Source: Paracoccaceae bacterium (GTDB lineage: Bacteria > Pseudomonadota > Alphaproteobacteria > Rhodobacterales > Rhodobacteraceae). From it: DNA of 5,095 nucleotides. Shown one piece after another: positions 1-5,095 of this stretch (its first letter is position 1; each line of letters opens with the position of its first letter). Below the pieces are notes generated by a model. The model searched no databases, was not told where the DNA came from, and saw only the letters and a program-made list of their open reading frames with translations. A program made the position numbers and the translations under genes. Location: assembly GCA_007129775.1 (NCBI GenBank), contig SKUV01000407.1, forward strand, positions 1 through 5,095, read 5' to 3'.

Positions 1-1087
1 CATAGGCGGGGTTGTGCACCCCGGCGCTGTCGCCATTGCCCACGAGGATATAGGCGCCCGGCCGGGCCTGCAGCATGAAGGCGAAATCCTCCGCCCCCAT
101 GATCAACGGCGCCTCGGCGCAACTGCCGGCCACACGGCGCGCGGCCTCGGCGGCATGGAGCGTCTCGGTCTCGGCATTGGCCATCACCGGATAGCCACGG
201 TCGTAATCGATGGCGGCCTTCGCCCCGAAGCTCGCCGCGATGCCTTCGGTGATGGCCCGCACCCGCGCCTCGACCCGGTCGCGAACCGCCTCGTCGAGGC
301 TGCGCACCGTGCCGCGCAACTCCACCGTCGGGGGGATGACGTTCCAGGCCATGGAGGAGGATTGCACGGCGGTGACCGAAACCACCGCCTGCGCCACCGG
401 GTCGACCTCGCGCGCGGCGATGGACTGCAGCGCGATGACCAGATGGCTGGCCACCAGGATCGGGTCGATCCCCTCGTGCGGCTTGGCGGCATGGGCGCCG
501 CGCCCGGCGATGCGGATCGTGAACTGATCGGCGGCGGCGAAGAACGGGCCGGGGCGGATCGCGAATTGCCCGACGGGCAGGCCCGGCCAGTTGTGCATCC
601 CGTAGACCTCATGCACGCCATAGCGGTCCAGCACGCCCTCGTCGCACATCACCCTGGCCCCGGCACCGCCCTCTTCGGCGGGCTGAAACAGCAGCACGAC
701 GGTGCCGTCGAAATTGCGCGTCTCGGCCAGATGGCGCGCAGCGCCCAGCAGCATCGCCGTATGCCCGTCATGGCCGCAGGCATGCATCGCGCCGGGGATG
801 GCCGAGGCATGGGGCAGGCCCGTCTCCTCCTGCAGCGGCAGCGCATCCATATCGGCGCGCAGCGCGATCACCCGGCCGGAGCCGGTGCTGCGCCCCCGGA
901 TCACCGCGACGACCCCGGCCTGCGCCACGCCCTCCTCGATGGCGTCGCAGCCGAAGGCGCGCAGCTTTTCGGCGACGATGCCGGCAGTGCGATGGGTGTC
1001 GAATCCCAGTTCGGGATGACGGTGCAGGTCGCGGCGCCATGCGGTGACCTCGTCATGGATCTCGGCGATAGAGTTGCGCACGGCCAT
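1..1087 (-). CDS. M20-family amidohydrolase (hippurate hydrolase / N-acyl amino acid hydrolase type), 3' end cut by window edge
   Basis: Probable cytoplasmic metal-dependent hydrolase that cleaves the amide bond of N-acylated amino acids or similar conjugates; the substrate cannot be told from sequence. The frame is open for 362 codons to the window edge. The N-terminal part has the family's WRRDLHRHPELGF segment (about residues 17-29), ALRADMDALP (75-84), MHACGHDGHT (101-110) and FQPAEEGGAGA (134-144). Expected di-metal ligands by family analogy are Cys104, His106, Glu138/139, His165 (in GMHNWPG) and His358 (in GVHNP). The dimerisation (lid) domain spans about 185-295 and begins near IRIAGRGAHAAKPHEGIDP. 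Relatives are usually about 385-395 residues, so some 25-30 C-terminal residues lie outside the window. The start is set by an AGGAGA ribosome binding site 6 bases upstream and by the normal family N terminus. There is no signal peptide. It has its own candidate promoter upstream. Family assignment is firm; specificity is open. Confidence 0.95.
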   Translation of the reverse strand, partial: MAVRNSIAEIHDEVTAWRRDLHRHPELGFDTHRTAGIVAEKLRAFGCDAIEEGVAQAGVVAVIRGRSTGSGRVIALRADMDALPLQEETGLPHASAIPGAMHACGHDGHTAMLLGAARHLAETRNFDGTVVLLFQPAEEGGAGARVMCDEGVLDRYGVHEVYGMHNWPGLPVGQFAIRPGPFFAAADQFTIRIAGRGAHAAKPHEGIDPILVASHLVIALQSIAAREVDPVAQAVVSVTAVQSSSMAWNVIPPTVELRGTVRSLDEAVRDRVEARVRAITEGIAASFGAKAAIDYDRGYPVMANAETETLHAAEAARRVAGSCAEAPLIMGAEDFAFMLQARPGAYILVGNGDSAGVHNPAY

Positions 1088-1092
1088 GGCGC

Positions 1093-1098
1093 TCTCCT
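1093..1098 (-). promoter_or_regulatory. Ribosome binding site of the M20 amidohydrolase
   Basis: Minus-strand AGGAGA lies 5 to 6 bases before the ATG at 1087-1085. This is ideal Shine-Dalgarno spacing and fixes the start codon. Confidence 0.8.
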
Positions 1099-1121
1099 GT
1101 GTTGGAATCGATGCCCGGCAA

Positions 1122-1150
1122 AGGGTGTGTCGCTTGGGGGCCGTCGTCAA
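1122..1150 (-). promoter_or_regulatory. Candidate sigma-70-type promoter for the amidohydrolase gene
   Basis: On the minus strand TTGACG (1150-1145) matches five of six bases of the -35 consensus. It is followed by a 17-base spacer and CACCCT (1127-1122) as a poor -10 match that keeps only the A at position 2 and the T at position 6. Transcription would start near 1115, leaving a leader of roughly 28 bases before the ATG. Weak -10 boxes with a good TTGAC element are common in GC-rich alphaproteobacteria. This is inferred from pattern and position only. Confidence 0.4.
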
Positions 1151-1180
1151 GCCACGGGCGCCGCGCGGCCCCGCCCGCGC

Positions 1181-1216
1181 GCGGCCGAGCGGGGGTTCGA
1201 TGCCCCCCGAGGCCGC
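1181..1216 (-). repeat. GC-rich imperfect hairpin between the DUF3422 and amidohydrolase genes
   Basis: Outer arms GCGGCC (1181-1186) and GGCCGC (1211-1216) and inner arms GGGGG (1191-1195) and CCCCC (1203-1207) pair around a 7-base loop (TTCGATG on the plus strand), with a small asymmetric internal loop. It lies about 70 bases past the DUF3422 stop and upstream of the amidohydrolase promoter. No T tract follows on the minus strand, so it is not a standard intrinsic terminator. It could protect or define the 3' end of the DUF3422 mRNA, or be chance pairing in very GC-rich DNA. Confidence 0.4.
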
Positions 1217-1285
1217 TCCCCCCTCGCCGCCGCGCACCGGGTTTTGCTGAATCTTCCCCCCCTTGCCCGAGCGCCCCGCGCGGGA

Positions 1286-2569
1286 TCAGGTGATCTTTTC
1301 GCGGATGCGGCGCACCAGAAACCAGACCGCCAGCACCACCGGCGGCGTCAGCAGCGCCGTCACCATGATCTGCGACAGCCCGGCGGCCGCGCCCGCGGGC
1401 ACCGCCAGATTGGACGCGAGCCCCACGGCATAATAGCTGATCGCCACGACCGACAGCCCCTCCACCGTGCGCTGCAGGCGCAGTTGCATGTCCGCCCGCC
1501 GGTTCATGCTTTCCAGCAATGTCTGGTTCTGGCCCGAACGGTCCACATCCACCCGCGTGCCCAGCAGCGTGCCGGCCCGCATCGCCCGTTCCGCGAGGCT
1601 TTGCAGCCGCGCCTCCGAGGCCTTGACCGTCCGCATCGCCGGATCGTAGCGCCGCATCATGAATTCGCCGAAGGTCTGCCGGCCCTCCATCCGTTCCTCG
1701 CGCAGCACGTCGATGCGCTGGTGCACGATCGCCTCGTAGGCCTCTGTGGCGCCATAGCGGAACGAGGATTGCATCAGGATGCTTTCCAGTTCCGCCGAGA
1801 TCGTCAGCAGCGCCTCAAGCGTCTCTTCGGGGCGGCTGTCATCGGCGGTCATCGCGGCCACGGTCTCGGACAGCCGGTTGTCCAGCTGCCCCATCCGCGC
1901 CGAGAGCGTGCGCGCCCGCGCCAGCCCCAGCATCGACATGCTCTTGTAAGTCTCGATCTCGCACAGCCGCTGCACGATCCGGCCGATCCGGCGCGGCCCC
2001 GTGCCCGGCGGCACGAACAGCGCCATGCGCAGATGCCCCGCCGCATCGATCCGGAAATCCGAGGCGATGACCGCGGCGCCGTCCTGCACCCGGCTGCAGG
2101 CGAGGCTTTCGGGCACGAACCAGTCGGCAAGGCTGCGGGCGATGGCGCTTTCGTCCTCGGGGATATGGTCGATCCGCAGGATGACCGAGCTTACCCGCAC
2201 CCCCGGCGCCTCTTCCAGCCAGTCCGACGGAAAGACCCCGAACAGCGCCGGATCGAAGGGACGCGTGCCCAGCCCGGGGCTGAAGGCGGTGTAGGTGACG
2301 AATTCGGTATGGCTTTCCCATTTCACCGCGGCATGGCCGAGATCGGCGAAATGATGGGTGGCATCGGGCGGCGGATGGGCGGCGCCGAAGCGGTCCAGCA
2401 GCGCCTGCAGATGCGCCCGGTCGCGCGCCCGGTCGCGCTTGACCGCATCGCGCGCGGGCTTGATCGCCAGCAAGAGCGCATGGCAGGGCGCCTCCACCGC
2501 CGGAAACGGCCGCGCGTGCAACTCGTTGGCCAGCGTATAGCGCAGCGGATGGTCGTCGATCGGGGGCAT
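1286..2569 (-). CDS. DUF3422 family membrane-anchored protein, function unknown
   Basis: A 427-residue protein recognised as DUF3422 from its N terminus (DDHPLRYTLANELHARPFPA, residues 5-24), the KWESHTEFVTYT segment (83-94) and the conserved C-terminal stretch around NRRADMQLRLQRTVEGLSVV (356-375). No function is established for the family. The N-terminal part (to about 190) looks like a soluble alpha/beta domain. Residues 200-370 are mostly charged helix with coiled-coil character. Two hydrophobic helices follow (about 371-391 and 401-419), and the chain ends in a basic tail, RRIREKIT, which suggests that the C terminus is cytoplasmic. An in-frame ATG at 2641 would add 24 residues that are not family-like and has no ribosome binding site. 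The ATG at 2569 follows a weak GGAAA (2575-2579) and gives the usual family length and N terminus, so it was chosen. The gene lies downstream of the pnt terminator and is probably transcribed separately. Confidence 0.9.
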   Translation of the reverse strand: MPPIDDHPLRYTLANELHARPFPAVEAPCHALLLAIKPARDAVKRDRARDRAHLQALLDRFGAAHPPPDATHHFADLGHAAVKWESHTEFVTYTAFSPGLGTRPFDPALFGVFPSDWLEEAPGVRVSSVILRIDHIPEDESAIARSLADWFVPESLACSRVQDGAAVIASDFRIDAAGHLRMALFVPPGTGPRRIGRIVQRLCEIETYKSMSMLGLARARTLSARMGQLDNRLSETVAAMTADDSRPEETLEALLTISAELESILMQSSFRYGATEAYEAIVHQRIDVLREERMEGRQTFGEFMMRRYDPAMRTVKASEARLQSLAERAMRAGTLLGTRVDVDRSGQNQTLLESMNRRADMQLRLQRTVEGLSVVAISYYAVGLASNLAVPAGAAAGLSQIMVTALLTPPVVLAVWFLVRRIREKIT

Positions 2570-2632
2570 GGGCGTTTCCGGTGGTCTGGGCAGAGCATAT
2601 GCCGCGCCGGCGCAAAGGAAAGCCCGCGCGCG

Positions 2633-2648
2633 GTGCGCCATGGCACAC
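2633..2648. repeat. 16-base near-perfect palindrome upstream of the DUF3422 gene (possible operator)
   Basis: GTGCGCCATGGCACAC is symmetric apart from one mismatched pair (2636/2645). It is centred 71 bases upstream of the chosen DUF3422 start. Closer to the gene, minus-strand TATGCT (2599-2594) could be a -10 box, but there is no convincing -35 box at the right spacing; the best 16-17-base options are TTTCCT and CTTTCC. The palindrome would then lie upstream of the promoter, where an activator or repressor might bind. Chance symmetry is quite possible. Nothing else stands out in the spacer 2570-2729. Confidence 0.25.
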
Positions 2649-2729
2649 TTGTATTTCTGCCACAGCGCGCAGCACCTCGCCGCGTTCCGGGTGCGCCACG
2701 CGACGGTCCCGACGAACCGCTCACCCTAC

Positions 2730-2759
2730 AAAAAAGGCCCCCGCGCCGGGGGCCTTTTT
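2730..2759 (-). terminator. Rho-independent terminator after pntB, likely bidirectional
   Basis: An 8-bp G+C stem (2736-2743 with 2747-2754) closes a 3-base loop and is extended by five A-T pairs (2731-2735 with 2755-2759). Read on the minus strand it follows the pntB stop by 19 bases and is followed by six T residues. The plus strand also ends in five T, so it could stop convergent transcription too. It marks the end of the pnt operon and insulates the DUF3422 gene from it. Confidence 0.93.
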
Positions 2760-2778
2760 CGTGGCGCTTGTGCCGGGG

Positions 2779-4281
2779 TCAGTCGATCAGCGGCAGAAGC
2801 TGGTCGAGGCTCGCCTTGGCGTCGCCATAGAACATCCGGGTGTTGTCCTTGAAGAAGAGCGGGTTCTCGATGCCGGAATAGCCGGTGCCCTGCCCGCGTT
2901 TGGACACGAAGACCTGTTTCGCCTTCCAGACCTCCAGCACCGGCATCCCGGCGATGGGGGAGTTGGGGTCGTCCTGCGCGGCCGGGTTCACGATGTCGTT
3001 GGAGCCGATGACGATGGCCACGTCCGTTTCGGGGAAATCCTCGTTGATCTCCTCCATCTCCAGCACGATGTCATAGGGCACCTTGGCCTCGGCCAGAAGC
3101 ACGTTCATGTGCCCCGGCAGGCGGCCCGCCACCGGGTGGATGGCAAAGCGCACGTTCTTGCCCCTGGCGCGCAGCTTGCGGGTCAAATCGCTCACCGCGC
3201 CCTGGGCCTGGGCCACGGCCATGCCGTAGCCCGGAACGATGATCACGCTGTCGGCCTCGTTCAGCGCGGCGGCCACGCCGCCGGCGTCGATGGCGACCAT
3301 CTCGCCCTCGATCTCGGCCGCCGGGCCCGACGCCCCGCCGAAGCCGCCGAGGATGACCGAGATGAAGGAGCGGTTCATCGCCTTGCACATGATGTAGCTC
3401 AGGATCGCGCCCGAAGAGCCCACCAGCGCCCCCACCACGATCAGAAGCTCGTTGCCCAGCGAAAAGCCGATCGCCGCCGCCGCCCAGCCCGAATAGGAGT
3501 TGAGCATCGACACCACCACCGGCATGTCGGCCCCGCCGATCCCCATGATAAGGTGATAGCCGATGAACAGCGCCATCGCGGTCAGCGCGAGCAGCATCAG
3601 CACAGATGCCGTGGGGCTGTCGGCCCAGGCGAGGTAGAGCCCGGCGAAGACCAGCGAGGCCAGCGCCGCGCCTGCGTTGAGCACATGCCCGCCGGGCAGC
3701 TTTTTCGCGGCGGTGTCCACCCGGCCGGCGAGCTTGCCATAGGCGATGACCGAACCGGTGAAGGTGACCGCACCGATCCAGATCCCCAGCATGAGCTCCA
3801 CCCGCAGGATGGTGACCTCCACCGCGGTCTTCTTGCCGATGATCATGGCGAAATCGCTCAACCCCAGCCAAAGCTCGTAGGCGGGCATCGACATCGGGCC
3901 CTCGGGCTGCGGGAAGGGCAGCGTGGCGGCGGCGAAAGCCTCGGCCACGCGGCCGATCTCCAGATGCGCGTTGAAGCCCACGAAGACCGCAGCGAGCCCC
4001 ACGAGGCTGTGCATGATCGCCACAAGCTCGGGCATCTGGGTCATCTGCACCCGCGTGGCCAGTTGCCAGCCCACGAGCCCGCCGAGCGCGATCAGGATGA
4101 GTGTGAGCCCCCAGAGGCCGGAGCCGGGGCCCACCATCGTGGCCGCCACGGCAATGGCCATGCCGGCGATGCCGTACCAGATCGCGCGCTTGGCGCTTTC
4201 CTGCCCCGACAGCCCGCCCAGCGACAGAACGAACAGGACCGTTGCGACGGCATAGGCCGCAATCGTGAAACCGAAATCCAT
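2779..4281 (-). CDS. pntB: NAD(P) transhydrogenase (proton-translocating), subunit beta
   Basis: Inner-membrane beta subunit of the transhydrogenase that couples proton entry to hydride transfer from NADH to NADP+. It supplies most of the membrane domain (dII) and the NADP(H)-binding domain (dIII). It has 500 residues against 462 in E. coli. Hydrophobic helices fill about residues 5-104 and 163-310. His91 (in MPELVAIMHS), Asp252 and Asn261 (in GGADMPVVVSMLNSYSG) match E. coli His91, Asp213 and Asn222, which are important for proton coupling. dIII (about 330-500) has the nucleotide-binding GYGMAVAQAQ (351-360), HPVAGRLPGHMN (382-393), NDIVNPAAQDDP (428-439) and the KRGQGTGYSG lid (461-470). 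A net insertion of 39 residues lies between about 107 and 160. The start has GGAGG 8 bases upstream and matches the family N terminus. It is cotranscribed with pntA 19 bases upstream and ends at a strong terminator. Confidence 0.98.
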   Translation of the reverse strand: MDFGFTIAAYAVATVLFVLSLGGLSGQESAKRAIWYGIAGMAIAVAATMVGPGSGLWGLTLILIALGGLVGWQLATRVQMTQMPELVAIMHSLVGLAAVFVGFNAHLEIGRVAEAFAAATLPFPQPEGPMSMPAYELWLGLSDFAMIIGKKTAVEVTILRVELMLGIWIGAVTFTGSVIAYGKLAGRVDTAAKKLPGGHVLNAGAALASLVFAGLYLAWADSPTASVLMLLALTAMALFIGYHLIMGIGGADMPVVVSMLNSYSGWAAAAIGFSLGNELLIVVGALVGSSGAILSYIMCKAMNRSFISVILGGFGGASGPAAEIEGEMVAIDAGGVAAALNEADSVIIVPGYGMAVAQAQGAVSDLTRKLRARGKNVRFAIHPVAGRLPGHMNVLLAEAKVPYDIVLEMEEINEDFPETDVAIVIGSNDIVNPAAQDDPNSPIAGMPVLEVWKAKQVFVSKRGQGTGYSGIENPLFFKDNTRMFYGDAKASLDQLLPLID

Positions 4282-4289
4282 GTCTTGAT

Positions 4290-4294
4290 CCTCC
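4290..4294 (-). promoter_or_regulatory. Ribosome binding site of pntB
   Basis: Minus-strand GGAGG lies 8 bases before the pntB ATG, inside the 19-base pntA-pntB gap. It fixes the start and indicates independent translation initiation of pntB within the operon. Confidence 0.85.
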
Positions 4295-4300
4295 CGCCGG

Positions 4301-5095
4301 TCAGGACTTCTGGAACATGGCGAGCATGCGCCGTGTCACCAGAAAGCCGCCGAAGATGTTCACCGCCGCCATCAGAAGCGCGAGCGCGGCCAAGAAGGTG
4401 ATCACCCCCGAGGTGGAGCCGATCTGCAAGAGCGCGCCGACGATGATGATCGAGGAGATCGCGTTGGTCACCGCCATCAGCGGGGTGTGCAGGCTGTGGC
4501 TGACCTTCCAGATGACCTGAAAGCCAACGAACACAGCCAGCACGAAAATGATGAAATTGCGCATGAAGGCTTCGGGCGCCACCAGCCCGATCGCCAGCAC
4601 GAGCCCGCCGCCCGCAGCCAGCAGCCCGACCTGCGTCAGCGTCTGCTTGCGGAAGGCCGCCAGTTCGCCCGCGCGCTTTTCCTCGGCGGTCAGTTCCCTT
4701 GGCTTTTCCTTGGGTTTGGCGGCGGCGATGGCCTTCACCTTGGGCGGCGGCGGCGGATAGGTGACCTCGCCGGCATGGGCGACGGTGGCGCCGCGAATGA
4801 CGTCGTCTTCCATGTTCTGGACGATCACACCGTCCTTTTCGGGCGTGAGGTCGGTCAGCATGTGGCGGATGTTGGTGGCGTAAAGCGTGCTGGCCTGCGC
4901 CGCCATCCGGCTGGGGAAATCGGTATAGCCGATGATGATGACGCCGTTGTCGCTCACCACCCGTTCGTCGGCGCGGGTCAGATCGCAATTGCCGCCTTTT
5001 TCCGCCGCCAGATCGACGATGACCGAGCCGGGCTTCATCAGCGCCACCATATCCTCGGTCCAGAGCTTGGGCGCGGGGCGGCCCGGGATCAGGGC
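4301..5095 (-). CDS. pntA: NAD(P) transhydrogenase (proton-translocating), subunit alpha, 5' part outside window
   Basis: The C-terminal 264 residues of the alpha subunit, partner of PntB. The visible part starts inside the NAD(H)-binding domain dI at the conserved ALIPGRPAPKL motif. It continues with MKPGSVIVDLAAEKGGN (about 20-36) and the mobile-loop region GYTDFPSRMAAQASTLYATN (56-75). A proline- and lysine-rich linker follows (about 113-150, with five consecutive prolines and then KPKEKPRE). Next come four membrane helices (about 155-173, 181-198, 205-224, 229-252) with the family signature VSHSLHTPLMAVTNAISS (198-215), and the chain ends at FQKS. Having dI and the four helices in one chain is the E. 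coli-type PntA layout, unlike Rhodospirillum rubrum, where they are separate PntAA and PntAB proteins. E. coli PntA has about 510 residues, so roughly half the gene is missing to the right. The frame is open to the window edge. Confidence 0.97.
   Translation of the reverse strand, partial: ALIPGRPAPKLWTEDMVALMKPGSVIVDLAAEKGGNCDLTRADERVVSDNGVIIIGYTDFPSRMAAQASTLYATNIRHMLTDLTPEKDGVIVQNMEDDVIRGATVAHAGEVTYPPPPPKVKAIAAAKPKEKPRELTAEEKRAGELAAFRKQTLTQVGLLAAGGGLVLAIGLVAPEAFMRNFIIFVLAVFVGFQVIWKVSHSLHTPLMAVTNAISSIIIVGALLQIGSTSGVITFLAALALLMAAVNIFGGFLVTRRMLAMFQKS

Noticed and set aside
1191..1207. A tRNA T-arm-like sequence (5-bp G/C stem around TTCGATG) on the plus strand, possibly a tRNA gene or a phage attachment-site remnant
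   Set aside because: The upstream 65 bases hold no anticodon arm or D arm, no acceptor strand pairs convincingly, and no integrase or direct repeat is nearby. It is explained as the inner stem of the GC-rich hairpin.
1275..1284. Palindrome CCCGCGCGGG directly after the DUF3422 stop as a terminator
   Set aside because: It has no loop when fully paired and no T tract. Such short G/C palindromes are common by chance in this composition.
2640..2662. A TGGCA...TGCCA inverted repeat and a possible sigma-54 promoter upstream of the DUF3422 gene
   Set aside because: The spacing between the GG and GC elements does not match the strict sigma-54 -24/-12 pattern, and the 5-base arms are too short to be meaningful.
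14..2830. A plus-strand open frame of 938 codons
   Set aside because: It runs antisense through the amidohydrolase gene, the DUF3422 gene, the spacers and the terminator. Its translation is low-complexity and rich in Arg, His, Gly and Ala, typical of the complement of GC-biased codons. It has no recognisable domain, while the minus strand holds clear conserved proteins.
2581..4401. A plus-strand open frame of 606 codons
   Set aside because: It is antisense to pntB and the end of pntA, is rich in His, Arg, Gly and Asp with no domain signature, and crosses the terminator. It is a composition shadow.
4092..4988. A minus-strand frame of 298 codons overlapping pntA and pntB
   Set aside because: It is a shifted frame across two firmly identified genes, with an Arg/Gly/Ala/His-rich product and short PntB-like or PntA-like pieces only where the frames would need to shift. 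The true frames are intact.

Overview
The window is GC-rich, densely coding chromosomal DNA. It carries four protein genes, all on the minus strand, with both end genes cut by the window edges. The strong G/C third-position bias, the promoter style and the protein types fit an alphaproteobacterium, most likely Rhodobacteraceae (Rhodobacter/Roseobacter group). That placement is inferred from protein resemblance and composition, not from a marker gene.

In transcription order (right to left): (1) the 3' half of pntA (4301-5095), the alpha subunit of the proton-translocating NAD(P) transhydrogenase; (2) pntB (2779-4281), the beta subunit, starting 19 bases after pntA behind a strong ribosome binding site; (3) a strong rho-independent terminator (2730-2759) with A and T tracts on both sides, so it could act in both directions; (4) a 427-residue DUF3422-family membrane-anchored protein of unknown function (1286-2569); (5) a 198-base spacer with a GC-rich hairpin and a candidate promoter; (6) most of an M20-family amidohydrolase (hippurate hydrolase type, 1-1087), truncated at the left edge by roughly 25-30 residues.

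PntA and PntB form one inner-membrane enzyme that uses the proton gradient to drive hydride transfer from NADH to NADP+, supplying NADPH. The residues known from the E. coli enzyme to matter for coupling are present (PntB His91, and the counterparts of Asp213 and Asn222). PntB carries a net insertion of about 39 residues relative to E. coli in a loop predicted to be periplasmic. The terminator separates the pnt operon from the DUF3422 and amidohydrolase genes, which look like their own transcription units, so no functional link is claimed.

I see no mobile element, CRISPR array, RNA gene or new defence or biosynthetic system. The least understood item is the DUF3422 protein, whose layout (soluble N-terminal part, long helical region, two C-terminal membrane helices) resembles CorA-type transporters.
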